A stretch of DNA of 34,795 nucleotides, taken from positions 1-34,795 of the forward strand of contig CBIHPK010000080.1 of NCBI GenBank assembly GCA_966211675.1, read 5' to 3'. The translations under genes were made by a program, and so were the position numbers. Below, in pieces: positions 22,415 through 32,225 of the stretch. The notes below the pieces were generated by a model. That model searched no databases. It saw nothing but the letters and a program-made list of their open reading frames with translations, and had not been told where the DNA came from. The number at the start of each line of letters is the position of its first letter. Within the stretch, counting starts at the first letter, position 1. Origin of the DNA: SCUS01 sp966211675. Lineage in GTDB: Bacteria > Myxococcota_A > Polyangia > Polyangiales > Ga0077539.

Positions 22415-22767
22415 CCCTCGCCATGCGCCGCGTGCTCGCCCTGGTCGTCGTCGCGCTCGGCTGCGCCTCGCAGCCGCCGCTCCCTCCGCTCGCGCCCGCG
22501 GGCCCGCCGGTCTCCGCCTCGACGCCGGTGGTGGTCTACGGCGCCAACTGGTGCCGTCACACCCGCGCCGCGATGGACTGGCTCCAGGCCCACAACGTCC
22601 CGGCGCGCTTCCGCAACGTCGAGGCCGACCCCGCCGCCTACGACGACATGAACACCCGCATGACCGAGGGGAACATCCGCGGCGGAGGCATCCCCGTGCT
22701 CGACGTGCGGGGTCGCGTGCTGCTGGGCTTCCACGCCGACGAGGTCGAGCGCGCGCTCCGCGATTGA
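22411..22767 (+). CDS. Glutaredoxin-like lipoprotein
   Basis: A 118-aa protein. GTG 22411 overlaps the Cys-rich gene stop as GTGA and gives a signal sequence of useful length (MTLAMRRVLALVVVALGC, lipobox ALGC at Cys18); ATG 22423 would leave only 13 residues before that Cys. After a Pro-rich linker comes a glutaredoxin fold: the strand TPVVVYGANWCRHTRAAMDWL with a single-Cys active site C-R-H-T, and a Gly-rich GGGIPVLDVRGRVL segment carrying the cis-Pro. Glutaredoxins exchange disulfides with glutathione or protein thiols and are usually cytosolic; export as a lipoprotein is unusual. Coupling to a gene for a protein with dozens of Cys suggests a thiol-handling role in its folding or function, by inference. 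Confidence 0.85.
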   Translation: MTLAMRRVLALVVVALGCASQPPLPPLAPAGPPVSASTPVVVYGANWCRHTRAAMDWLQAHNVPARFRNVEADPAAYDDMNTRMTEGNIRGGGIPVLDVRGRVLLGFHADEVERALRD

Positions 22768-22797
22768 TCCTCCCCCTCCGGTGCTAGAAAGGCCGCG

Positions 22798-24009
22798 ATG
22801 GTCGCCCACGCCACGCCCGGTACCCCTCGGCTCTACTTCGACGATCCGACGCTCCTCGCCTTCGAGGCCACGGTCGTCGCCCACTCGCGCGTCGACGACC
22901 GGCCCGCGCTGGTGCTCGACCGCACGGCGTTCTACCCCGACTCCGGGGGCCAGCCCGGCGACGCGGGCACGCTCGCCGGGATCGCGGTCGAGGACACCCG
23001 CTGCGACGACGCCGGGGTGGTGCTCCACCTGCTCCCGGTCGGGTCGGAGCTCCCGCCGGTGGGCCGCGAGGTGCGAGGGCTCATCGACCGCGACCGACGG
23101 CGGCTGCACGCGGCGCTGCACACGGGCCAGCACATGCTCTCCCGGGCGATGGTCGACGAGGCCGGGGCGGAGACGGTCTCCTCGCGGCTGAGCGCCGGGG
23201 GCAGCACCCTCGACCTCGACGTGCCCTCGCTCGACGAGCGCGCCCTGGCGAGGGCCGAGCGGCGGGTGGCTCAGGCGATCGAGGACGACCTCGCGGTGCG
23301 GCAGTGGTTTCCGGAGCCGGGGGAGGTCGCCTCGCTGCCGCTGCGCCGCGCGCCGAAGGTCACGGAGAACATCCGGGTGGTGGACATCGGCGGCTTCGAC
23401 CTCACGCCCTGCGGCGGCACGCACTGCACCCGCACCGCGCTGGTGGGCGCCCTGCACATCACCGGCGTCGAGCGCTTCAAGGGCCGGAGCCGGGTGAACT
23501 TCCTCGCGGGCCGCGCCGCCCTCGACGAGCTGCGCGCCCGCTCCGGCTCGCTGGCCGAGCTCGGGAGGCTCTTCACCTGCGGCCCCCACGACGCCCGAGC
23601 GGCGGTAGAGCGGCTGCGCTCGGAGCTGCAGACGGCCCGCGACGCGCTCGGCGACGTGCGCGCCCGCTGGGCCGAGGGGGTGGCCGAGCGGCTGCTGCGC
23701 GAGGCCTCCGAGGCGGGCTCGTCGCGCGTGGTGCTGGCGCTGGAGGGCGAGGCCGTGGAGACCCTCCGCGCGCTGGGTCAACGGCTGTCGGCGCGCGAGG
23801 GCGTGGTGGCCTTCCTCGCGTCGCGCGTCGACGACGGGCTGCTGGTGCTGATCGCTCGCGGTCCCGGGTCGAGCTTCGACTGCGGCGCGTGGTTGAAGCG
23901 CGTCGCGGCGGCGCATCAGGGCCGCGGCGGGGGGAGGCCCGACCGGGCGGAGGGCCGGCTCCCGGGAGCGGTCGACTGGGCGGCGCTGGTGGCGGCGACC
24001 GCGGAGTGA
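22798..24009 (+). CDS. Alanyl-tRNA editing protein, AlaX-L type
   Basis: A 403-aa free-standing editing protein that hydrolyses Ser (or Gly) wrongly attached to tRNA-Ala. The N-terminal part is a TTL/AlaX beta barrel with DRTAFYPDSGGQPGD, as in alanyl-tRNA synthetases. The zinc site is formed by HTGQH (residues 107-111) and CGGTHC (near 206-211). The C-terminal half is a helical linker followed by a DHHA1-like domain, with GGGRPDRAEGR near the end in place of the usual GGxGGGRPxxAxxG. Length and the presence of DHHA1 point to the long AlaX class. AAAGG lies 5 bases before ATG 22798. It starts 30 bp after the glutaredoxin-like gene, so it may be carried on the same transcript despite an unrelated job. 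Confidence 0.92.
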   Translation: MVAHATPGTPRLYFDDPTLLAFEATVVAHSRVDDRPALVLDRTAFYPDSGGQPGDAGTLAGIAVEDTRCDDAGVVLHLLPVGSELPPVGREVRGLIDRDRRRLHAALHTGQHMLSRAMVDEAGAETVSSRLSAGGSTLDLDVPSLDERALARAERRVAQAIEDDLAVRQWFPEPGEVASLPLRRAPKVTENIRVVDIGGFDLTPCGGTHCTRTALVGALHITGVERFKGRSRVNFLAGRAALDELRARSGSLAELGRLFTCGPHDARAAVERLRSELQTARDALGDVRARWAEGVAERLLREASEAGSSRVVLALEGEAVETLRALGQRLSAREGVVAFLASRVDDGLLVLIARGPGSSFDCGAWLKRVAAAHQGRGGGRPDRAEGRLPGAVDWAALVAATAE

Positions 24010-24019
24010 CCGCGGCGGG

Positions 24020-24772
24020 TCACTCGGGCTGCGAGGGCGTCTCGTCGGCGGCGACCGCGGCCACGAAGGCGTAGTTGACCGTGGCGTTGGGCGCGCGGAA
24101 GGCCGCGAGGCGCACGCCGCAGAGGGCGGCGCCGAGGCAGAGGCCCTGCGCGCGGGAGACGTCCGAGCTCAGGCTTACCTCCAGGGGTAATCCGCTGCCG
24201 GAGAAGAGCACCCGCACGGGCACGCGGCCCTCGCGGTTGACGGGCGGCGAGCAGGCGAGCACCTGTCGCTCGACCGGGAGGAAGGCCCGCACGATCATGG
24301 CGTTGGTGGGGTCGTAGGGGGACTGGGTGCTGGGCCGCTGGGGGACCGCGTCGCCCTCGCACACGATGCGAGGCGCGCTGCGGGGACCGGTCCAGCGAGC
24401 GGTGAGCGGGCGCCCCTCGGCGCTCGGGGGCTGCACCACGGGGCTGCCCATGGACGGCGCGTTGGGGCGCGGCTCGAAGCTGCCCGCTCCGACGCGTCGC
24501 ACCGTGGGCACGAGGCTCAACCCATCGGGCGGACCGGCGGGCGCGGCGACGGTGGCCGCGGGCGCGTCGGTGGTCGCGGTCGCGGTGGTCGCGGTCGCTG
24601 TGGTCGCGGTCGCTGTGGCGGTGGCCGTGGGGGGCGCGGCGGTCGCGGCGCGTCGACGTCGGCGACGGGGTCGCTCGACGGCGGCCTGCGGTGGCGGTGG
24701 CGGAGCGCTGGCGCAGGCGTCGAGGACGCAGGCCGCGAGCAGGAGGAGGAGCGAACGGGGAGAGGGGGTCAT
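24020..24772 (-). CDS. Proline/threonine-rich lipoprotein of unknown function
   Basis: A 250-aa protein from ATG 24772, chosen because it gives a signal sequence (MTPSPRSLLLLLAACVLDAC); Cys15 or Cys20 could be the lipidated residue, and VLDAC is not an ideal lipobox. Residues 23-85 are low-complexity: six Pro, an Arg-rich cluster, then repeated Thr-Ala pairs. The folded part (about 125-250) contains four Cys and strands such as GRVPVRVLFSGSGLPLEVSLSSDV and NATVNYAFVAAVA. This resembles a TonB-C/AgmX-type 'GRVxxVxxxxSSG' domain found in many myxobacterial envelope proteins, but I am not certain. The gene is convergent with alaX, 10 bp between stops. Confidence 0.75.
   Translation of the reverse strand: MTPSPRSLLLLLAACVLDACASAPPPPPQAAVERPRRRRRRAATAAPPTATATATATTATATTATATTDAPAATVAAPAGPPDGLSLVPTVRRVGAGSFEPRPNAPSMGSPVVQPPSAEGRPLTARWTGPRSAPRIVCEGDAVPQRPSTQSPYDPTNAMIVRAFLPVERQVLACSPPVNREGRVPVRVLFSGSGLPLEVSLSSDVSRAQGLCLGAALCGVRLAAFRAPNATVNYAFVAAVAADETPSQPE
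24570..24614. repeat. Three tandem 15-bp units in the lipoprotein linker
   Basis: A 15-bp unit, GTGGTCGCGGTCGCT or one base different, is repeated at 24570, 24585 and 24600. On the minus strand it encodes a Thr/Ala pentapeptide in the linker of the lipoprotein. Degenerate copies flank it on both sides. Confidence 0.85.
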
Positions 24773-25113
24773 TGCGAGGGCGTCTCCGTCGGAGGGCCGC
24801 AGAGGCCTATAGAGGGATTGGTAAAGGTGGCAAACCCCGAGAGCGGAAGCCAGCGGCGCCTCGACCGCAGCGCGCGTTGGGACAGGGAGAAAGCTCGTCC
24901 GGAGCATCGGTTGCGTCCGTCGTCGCAGGAGTTCGAACGGCGCGCCCTGCGGGACTGCGCGCTCTATTGACACTGCGGGGGGTCCTTACTAGCGTCCCGC
25001 GCGTTTCGCGGTCCGGGCATCTGCTTGAGCCGCGTTTTGTGGAGACACCGCCGCGGCGAACGGGGAACAGACCCTGAGTGCATCCGCGCGGTGACGGAAA
25101 GCGATCCTTGACC
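24773..25113. other. Intergenic region between divergent lipoprotein and nuo operon
   Basis: About 340 bp without a convincing gene. The GC content is lower than around it, with A-rich patches near 24815-24845. It holds the promoter candidate at 24967-24995 and roughly 115 bp of leader before nuoE. A GTG at 25078 in frame with nuoE could extend that protein by 12 residues. No tRNA, terminator or small reading frame with good codon use was found. Confidence 0.6.
24967..24995 (+). promoter_or_regulatory. Sigma-70-type promoter candidate for the nuo operon
   Basis: A perfect TTGACA (24967-24972) is followed after 17 bases by TAGCGT (24990-24995), which keeps the three most conserved bases of TATAAT. 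The expected start is near 25002, giving a leader of about 112 bases to nuoE. Confidence 0.5.
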
Positions 25114-25653
25114 ATGGCGTTCGAGCTCACTCCGGAGCGACTGGCGATCCTCGAAGAGCTGCTGCCGAAGTACCCGACGAAGAAGGCCCTCACGATCCCG
25201 CTGCTCCACATCTGCCAGGAGCAGGCGGGCTACATCTCCGACGAGGTGATCGAGTACGTCGCGAAGAAGCTCTCGCTGAGCACCGCCGACGTGAAGGGCG
25301 TCGTCACCTTCTACACGCTGTTCCAGCAGAAGCCCGTCGGGCGCAACGTGGTGTGGGTCTGCCGCACGCTGAGCTGCGAGCTCATGGGCGCGCGAGAGAT
25401 CACCCACTCCCTCGAGAAGAAGCTCGGCTGCCACGTCGGCGAGACCAGCAAGGACGGGGAGTTCACGCTGCTCGAGGCCGAGTGCCTCGCGGCGTGCGGC
25501 GGCGGCCCGATGATCCAGCTCAACGACGAGTACTTCGAGAACCTCACTCCGGAGAAGCTCGACGCGATCCTCGACGCCGCCCGCAAGAAGAAGGACACCG
25601 GCTGCGCCGCGACCTTCTCCCCCGTCGGCATTCGCGTCCGCAAGGAGCTCTGA
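25114..25653 (+). CDS. nuoE: NADH-quinone oxidoreductase subunit E
   Basis: A 179-aa subunit of the NADH-oxidising module of complex I on the cytoplasmic side. The thioredoxin-like domain binds the 2Fe-2S cluster N1a through C83-X4-C88 (CRTLSC) and C124-X3-C128 (CLAAC). The N-terminal helical part (TPERLAILEELLPKYPTKK, then HICQEQAGYIS) is typical, as is VKGVVTFYTLF. ATG 25114 gives normal family length; GTG 25078 is an in-frame alternative. It leads the operon, with nuoF starting 5 bases after its stop. Neither nuoA-D nor nuoG is next to it. Confidence 0.96.
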   Translation: MAFELTPERLAILEELLPKYPTKKALTIPLLHICQEQAGYISDEVIEYVAKKLSLSTADVKGVVTFYTLFQQKPVGRNVVWVCRTLSCELMGAREITHSLEKKLGCHVGETSKDGEFTLLEAECLAACGGGPMIQLNDEYFENLTPEKLDAILDAARKKKDTGCAATFSPVGIRVRKEL

Positions 25654-25658
25654 TCTTC

Positions 25659-27007
<1,349 letters not shown>

Positions 27008-27008
<1 letters not shown>

Positions 27009-27565
27009 TGCCTCCCGCGTCGATCCAGCAGCTCGCTGCGTTCTTCTTCTTCGCGGCCATGGCCGTGGTCAGCGCGCTGGCCACCGTCGTGATGCGAAAC
27101 CCCATCCGCAACGCGGTGGGGCTCTTCGTGCACGTGCTGTCGCTGGCGGGGCTCTACGTGAGCCTCTCGGCGCACTTCCTCACCGCGGTGCAGCTCATCG
27201 TCTACGTCGGCGCCGTCGTGGTGCTCTTCGTCTTCGTGATCATGCTCCTCGGCCCGGCCTCGGAGGCGCCCACGGACGCCGCGGGCCGGCTGCCGAGGGC
27301 CGTGGGCGCGGGCGCCATCGTCTCCGTGGGGGTCTTCCTCTCCCGCGTGGTGATGGACCTGCACCCGGAGCGCGTCGCCAACCCTCCCGGCTTCGGCACC
27401 CTGGAGTCCGTCGGGCGCGAGCTCTTCGGCCCGGCGATGATCCCCTTCGAGATGGCCTCGGTGCTCCTCACCGCCGCCATCGTCGGGGCCTTCGCGGTCG
27501 CGCGCAGCCACCACGGCAAGGTCTCCATGAGCACCGGCGAGTCCACCGACGGGAGCCCGCGATGA
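27008..27565 (+). CDS. nuoJ: NADH-quinone oxidoreductase subunit J
   Basis: A 185-aa membrane subunit of complex I with five predicted helices; the third (GLYVSLSAHFLTAVQLIVYVGAVVVLFVFVIMLLG) contains the family's conserved YVGAVVVLFVFVIMLL, whose pi-bulge couples quinone chemistry to proton channels. The start overlaps the nuoF stop by one base, and the stop overlaps the nuoK start by four bases (ATGA). The C-terminus after the last helix is short and polar (HHGKVSMSTGESTDGSPR). The expected neighbours upstream, nuoG, nuoH and nuoI, are absent. Confidence 0.95.
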
Positions 27566-27906
27566 TCCTCCACCTGGGCCACTACCTCGCCCTCTCCTGC
27601 GTGCTCTTCAGCATCGGCGCGGCGGGCTTCCTCTTCCGCCGCAACGTGCTCATCTCGCTGATGAGCATCGAGCTCATGATGAACGCGGTGAACCTCACCT
27701 TCATCGCCGCCAACCGCTGGCAGCCGGTGGTCACCTCGGCCGACGGGACCGCCGCCGCGGCGATCCCCCACCACGGGCACATCTTCACGTTCTTCGTCAT
27801 CGCGGTCGCCGCGGCCGAAGCCGCCGTCGGGCTCGCGATCGTCCTGGCGTTCTACCGCCTCCGCAAGACCGTGCGCACCGACGCGGCCGACATGCTCCGG
27901 GGATAA
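27562..27906 (+). CDS. nuoK: NADH-quinone oxidoreductase subunit K
   Basis: A 114-aa, three-helix membrane subunit with both functionally important membrane glutamates: one in SIELMMNAVNLTF (helix 2) and one in VAAAEAAVGLAIVLAFYR (helix 3). It forms part of the proton path between NuoJ/A and the antiporter-like subunits. The loop between helices 2 and 3 (NRWQPVVTSADGTAAAAIPHHGH) is about ten residues longer than in E. coli and contains His. Start by ATGA overlap with nuoJ; nuoL begins 15 bp downstream. Confidence 0.95.
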   Translation: MILHLGHYLALSCVLFSIGAAGFLFRRNVLISLMSIELMMNAVNLTFIAANRWQPVVTSADGTAAAAIPHHGHIFTFFVIAVAAAEAAVGLAIVLAFYRLRKTVRTDAADMLRG

Positions 27907-27921
27907 GAGCCCTCAACTGCC

Positions 27922-30465
27922 ATGAAGCTCAATCACATCGACTTCGGACAGCTCCTCGCTGCCGCGCCGGACCACTTCAACGTCCTCGGCTGGATCGTCC
28001 TGCTCCCCCTCCTCGGGGCGATGATCAACGGGATCTGGGGCCGGCGCATCGGCCGGCAGGGCGTCTACATCGCCGCGATCTCCGCCGTGGGGATGTCCTT
28101 CCTCCTGTCCATCGTGGCCTTCCTGGCGCTGGTGAAGGCGGGCAACCACGCCGCCGCCGCCGCGCTCGCCGAGGGCCACCACCATCACCCGCTCGCGTCG
28201 CTCAGCTTCCGCGCGTGGGACTGGTTCATCGCGCCGCTCGGGCCCTCCGCGGTGGAGATGATCCCGGTGCGCTACGTGGTCGACCCGCTCTCCGGGGTGA
28301 TGCTGCTGGTGGTGACGGGGGTGGGCACGCTCATCCACGTCTACTCGGCGGGCTACATGTCCCACGACCCGGGCTACGCGCGCTTCTTCGCCTATCTCAA
28401 CCTCTTCATCTTCGCGATGCTGAACCTCATCCTGGGCGACAGCCTGGTGACGATGTTCCTGGGGTGGGAGGGCGTCGGGCTCGCGTCGTACCTGCTCATC
28501 GGGTTCTGGTACACGAACAACGACTACGCGACCGCGGGGCGCAAGGCCTTCATCGTCAACCGCATCGGCGACGCGGGCCTCATCCTCGGCATGACCATCC
28601 TCGCCTGGAAGGGCGGGAGCTATCAGTTCGAGACGCTCCGCCAGCACCTCACGGAGGACACCTTCGTCAACGCGCTGCACGAGCGCACCGGCCTCGGGCA
28701 CTTCCTCGTCGACGCCATCCCCGGCCTCGCGAGCTCCGCGCGCCTCGGCACCCTCGTCGGCAGCATCGACTTCTCCTGGGGCGGCGCCGCGTGCCTGCTG
28801 CTCTTCATCGGCTGCTGCGGCAAGAGCGCGCAGTTCCCGCTCTACGTCTGGCTCCCGGACGCGATGGCCGGCCCCACGCCGGTCTCCGCGCTCATCCACG
28901 CCGCCACGATGGTCACCGCGGGCATCTACCTGCTCTGCCGACTGTCCTTCCTCTACACGCACTTCTCGACGGTGCTGAGCATCATCGCGCTCGTCGGCGC
29001 CTTCACCGCCCTCTTCGCGGCCACCATCGCGGTCACGCAGGTGGAGCTGAAGAAGGTGCTCGCGTACTCCACCGTGTCGCAGCTCGGCTTCATGTTCATG
29101 GGCTGCGGCGTCGGGGCCTTCAGCGCGGGCTTCTTCCACGTGTTCACGCACGCGTTCTTCAAGGCCTGCCTCTTCCTCGGGGCCGGCGCCGTGATGCACG
29201 CCTGCGGCGACCGCCAGGACATCCGCCAGCTCGGCGGGTTGAAGAAGTACCTCCCGAAGATCACCGCGGCGATGGCCGTCGCGACGCTGGCCATCATCGG
29301 CACGCCGCTCACCTCGGGGTTCTTCTCCAAGGACGAGATCCTCTTCCGCGCGCTGTCCAACCCCTTCGCCCCGACGGTCGGCAAGATCGTCTACGCGATG
29401 GGCCTCGCCGCCGCGACGCTCACGGCCTTCTACATGAGCCGCATGATGATCCTCGCCTTCGACGGCGACGGTCCTCGCTACCACGACCCCAACAAGGTCG
29501 CGGACGCGCACGGCCATGACCACGGCCACGGCCACGGCGACCCCAACGCGCTCCCCTCGGAGCACGGGGTCGACATGACCCTGATGATCGTCCCGGTGGC
29601 CATCCTCGCGGTGCTCGCGCTGGTGACGGGCTTCCTGGGCCTGCCGCACTTCGTCTTCCACCACGAGGGCGTGCTCCCGGCCTTCCTCGAGCCCGCGGTC
29701 GCGGACGTGCTCCAGACCCGCACCGCCGAGGTCGTCGAGCACGTGCACTCGATGGAGGGCGTCTCGATGGTCGGCGGCGTGCTGTCCTGGCTCATCGGCA
29801 CCGGCGCCGCGATCTGGGTCTACAAGCTCCAGGGGGGCGAGCCCGCGGACAAGCTCGCGAAGGCCGTCCCGGGGCTCTACCGCCTGGTCTTCGACAAGTG
29901 GCGCGTGGACGAGCTCTACGACGCCACCATCCTGCGCCTCACCCGCGGGGCGGCCATCTTCGCGGCGGGCTTCGACCGCTACGTGATCGACGGCCTGGTC
30001 AACCTCACGGGCACCGTCACCATGGGCCTCGGCCGCGTGGTGAAGCCCATCCAGACCGGCGCCATCCAGGTCTACGGCGCCTTCGTCGGCGTCGGCACGC
30101 TCGCCCTGGTCATCTGGGCGACGCTGATGCCCGCGGTCTCCATCGCGTACCGCCCGGGCACCGCCGGGCCCGCGACGCTCGAGGCCAGCGGCGGCCCCGG
30201 GTACACGTACCGCTGGGCCTTCTACGAGCCCGACCCGCGCCCCGAGGCCAACCTCCTCGACCAGCGCTGCCCGGTCGCCCGCGCCACCGAGGCGCTGGTC
30301 CGCGCCGAGGCGCCCTCCGCGGCGACGCAGCGCAGCGAGTCCATCACGGCCCCGAGGTGCGTGGCCGTCGAGGCGACCAACGCCTTCGGTCGCCACGTCC
30401 TCGCCCGCACCCTCGTGCTCCCGCAGGGCGCCGATCAACCCGCAGCCAACCCGCCCGGTCGCTGA
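27922..30465 (+). CDS. nuoL: NADH-quinone oxidoreductase subunit L with extra C-terminal domain
   Basis: The distal antiporter-like proton channel of complex I. Core motifs are intact: GWEGVGLASYLLIGFWY with the key Glu, CCGKSAQFPLYVWLPDAMAG with the key Lys, and SALIHAATMVTAGIYLL. The lateral-helix region (KWRVDELYDATILRLTRGA, then VIDGLVNLTGTVTMGLG) is present. At 847 aa it is far longer than the usual 610-700. Two His-rich inserts occur, EGHHHHP near residue 80 and HGHDHGHGHGD near 530. After the last hydrophobic helix (ending about residue 738) an extra segment of about 110 residues follows, with GPGYTYRWAFYEPDPRPEAN and CVAVEATNAFGRHVLARTL, a strand pattern like PKD/Ig domains, and two Cys that could pair. 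The reading frame continues without a break, so this is not an obvious frameshift. Confidence 0.95.
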   Translation: MKLNHIDFGQLLAAAPDHFNVLGWIVLLPLLGAMINGIWGRRIGRQGVYIAAISAVGMSFLLSIVAFLALVKAGNHAAAAALAEGHHHHPLASLSFRAWDWFIAPLGPSAVEMIPVRYVVDPLSGVMLLVVTGVGTLIHVYSAGYMSHDPGYARFFAYLNLFIFAMLNLILGDSLVTMFLGWEGVGLASYLLIGFWYTNNDYATAGRKAFIVNRIGDAGLILGMTILAWKGGSYQFETLRQHLTEDTFVNALHERTGLGHFLVDAIPGLASSARLGTLVGSIDFSWGGAACLLLFIGCCGKSAQFPLYVWLPDAMAGPTPVSALIHAATMVTAGIYLLCRLSFLYTHFSTVLSIIALVGAFTALFAATIAVTQVELKKVLAYSTVSQLGFMFMGCGVGAFSAGFFHVFTHAFFKACLFLGAGAVMHACGDRQDIRQLGGLKKYLPKITAAMAVATLAIIGTPLTSGFFSKDEILFRALSNPFAPTVGKIVYAMGLAAATLTAFYMSRMMILAFDGDGPRYHDPNKVADAHGHDHGHGHGDPNALPSEHGVDMTLMIVPVAILAVLALVTGFLGLPHFVFHHEGVLPAFLEPAVADVLQTRTAEVVEHVHSMEGVSMVGGVLSWLIGTGAAIWVYKLQGGEPADKLAKAVPGLYRLVFDKWRVDELYDATILRLTRGAAIFAAGFDRYVIDGLVNLTGTVTMGLGRVVKPIQTGAIQVYGAFVGVGTLALVIWATLMPAVSIAYRPGTAGPATLEASGGPGYTYRWAFYEPDPRPEANLLDQRCPVARATEALVRAEAPSAATQRSESITAPRCVAVEATNAFGRHVLARTLVLPQGADQPAANPPGR

Positions 30466-30475
30466 AGCACCAACC

Positions 30476-32221
30476 ATGGACTCCACTCAAACGACGCGGC
30501 ACCTGCTCTCGGTGCTCATCTGGTTCCCGGCCGCGGCCGCCCTGTTCGCGCTCTTCATCCCGCGGCAGGCCCCGAAGCTCCTGCGGGCCTACGGCGTGGG
30601 CGTCGGGCTGTTCCTCTTCGGGCAGTCCCTGCAGCTGCTGGTGGGCGCGACGCACTCCATCCAGTCGCGCACCTTCCGCTACGTCGAGAACGTCGAGTGG
30701 ATCCCCGCCTTCGGGATCCGCTACCACCTCGGCGTCGACGGGATCTCGCTCTGGCTGATCCTGCTCACGACCTTCCTCACGCCGCTGACGCTCTACGTCT
30801 CCTTCGGCGCGATCCGTAACAAGCAGAAGGAGTACATCGCCGCGATGCTCTTCCTGCAGAGCGCGATGATCGGGGCCTTCGTCGCCCTCGACCTCTTCCT
30901 CTTCTACACGTTCTGGGAGCTGATGCTGGTGCCGATGTTCCTCATCATCGGCGTGTTCGGAGGCAAGAACTCCGTCTACGCCGCGGTGAAGTTCTTCCTC
31001 TACACCTTCGCCGGCTCGGTCTTCATGCTGCTCGCGATCCTGTACATGGTCGCGCAGTACAAGGCCCTCACCGGGCACTACTCCTTCGACTATCAGGACC
31101 TGATGCGCCTCGGGTTCCCGGTGGGCACCGAGCGGGCGCTCTTCGCGGCCTTCACGCTCGCGTTCGCCATCAAGGTCCCCATGTGGCCGGTGCACACCTG
31201 GTTGCCCGACGCGCACACCGAGGCGCCCACCGGCGGTTCGATGATCCTCGCGGCCATCATGCTGAAGCTCGGCACCTACGGGTTCCTGCGCTTCAGCCTC
31301 GGGCTCTTCCCCCTCGCGGCGCACTGGATCGGCCCGACCATCGCGCTCCTCGCGTGCATCGGGATCATCTACGGCGCCCTCGCGGCGTGGCGTCAGTACG
31401 ACTTCAAGCGCCTCGTGGCCTACTCCTCGGTGAGCCACCTCGGCTTCGTGATGCTCGGCCTCTCGTCGCGCTCCCCGACGGGCGTCTCCGGCGCCATCCT
31501 CCAGATGGTCAACCACGGCATCTCCACCGGCGCGCTCTTCCTCCTGGTGGGCGTCCTCTACGACCGCCGCCACACGCGCGACGTCGCGGAGTTCGGCGGG
31601 CTCGCCAAGGTGATGCCCTGGTACTCGGCCATCTTCGTGCTGGTCACCATGAGCTCCATCGGGCTCCCGGGGACCAACGGCTTCATCGGCGAGTTCCTGA
31701 TCATCACCGGCAGCTTCGGCGCCGACCTGCTGCGCTGGTCGTACCACTGCATCGGCACCGACTGCGAGGTCGCCCAGATCGGCCCGTGGTTCGCCCTGCT
31801 CGCGGTGAGCGGCGTGATCCTCGGCGCGGTCTACATGCTCGACGTGACGCAGAAGGTCTTCTTCGGCGCGTCCACCAACCCGAAGAACCGCGACCTCACG
31901 GACCTCAACAGCCGCGAGTGGACGGCCCTCGCGCCCCTGGTCCTGGCGATCTTCGCGATCGGCCTCTTCCCGATGTACTTCCGCGACCGGATCGACCCCT
32001 CGGTGCGCTCCTTCCTCGCGGTCTACAACAGCAAGCGCGAGGCGCTGCGCGACGGCGGCAACGCCCGCATGACCCCGTGGCTCCTCGAGGAGGCCGCGAT
32101 CACGCCTCCGGAGCACGACCCGGGCAACGGGCTCCCGGCTCCGGCCGCCCCCGAGGCGGTCCCCCACGCCGCGCTCGCGCCGCGCTCGAACGAACTCCTC
32201 GTCGCTCGTCAGGGGAACTGA
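30476..32221 (+). CDS. nuoM: NADH-quinone oxidoreductase subunit M
   Basis: A 581-aa antiporter-like membrane subunit. It has FYTFWELMLVPMFLIIG with the conserved Glu of helix 5, AFAIKVPMWPVHTWLPDAH with the channel Lys, and the broken-helix segment TEAPTGGSMILAAIMLKLG. Helices 1 to 14 follow the usual order. The C-terminus extends about 60 residues past the last helix with a polar, then Pro/Ala-rich tail (TPPEHDPGNGLPAPAAPEAV), making it longer than E. coli NuoM (509). ATG 30476 lies 10 bases after the nuoL stop. Confidence 0.96.
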   Translation: MDSTQTTRHLLSVLIWFPAAAALFALFIPRQAPKLLRAYGVGVGLFLFGQSLQLLVGATHSIQSRTFRYVENVEWIPAFGIRYHLGVDGISLWLILLTTFLTPLTLYVSFGAIRNKQKEYIAAMLFLQSAMIGAFVALDLFLFYTFWELMLVPMFLIIGVFGGKNSVYAAVKFFLYTFAGSVFMLLAILYMVAQYKALTGHYSFDYQDLMRLGFPVGTERALFAAFTLAFAIKVPMWPVHTWLPDAHTEAPTGGSMILAAIMLKLGTYGFLRFSLGLFPLAAHWIGPTIALLACIGIIYGALAAWRQYDFKRLVAYSSVSHLGFVMLGLSSRSPTGVSGAILQMVNHGISTGALFLLVGVLYDRRHTRDVAEFGGLAKVMPWYSAIFVLVTMSSIGLPGTNGFIGEFLIITGSFGADLLRWSYHCIGTDCEVAQIGPWFALLAVSGVILGAVYMLDVTQKVFFGASTNPKNRDLTDLNSREWTALAPLVLAIFAIGLFPMYFRDRIDPSVRSFLAVYNSKREALRDGGNARMTPWLLEEAAITPPEHDPGNGLPAPAAPEAVPHAALAPRSNELLVARQGN

Positions 32222-32225
32222 ACCC

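Noticed and set aside
24925..24960. GTTCGAAC resembling a tRNA T-loop upstream of the nuo operon
   Set aside because: No acceptor, D-arm or anticodon arm can be folded around it; a lone palindromic octamer is not a tRNA.
27913..30486. Very long minus-strand reading frame opposite nuoL
   Set aside because: It is the antisense of nuoL in GC-rich DNA; its product is low-complexity Arg/Ala/Asp/Glu/Gly-rich, while the plus strand encodes an unmistakable complex I subunit.
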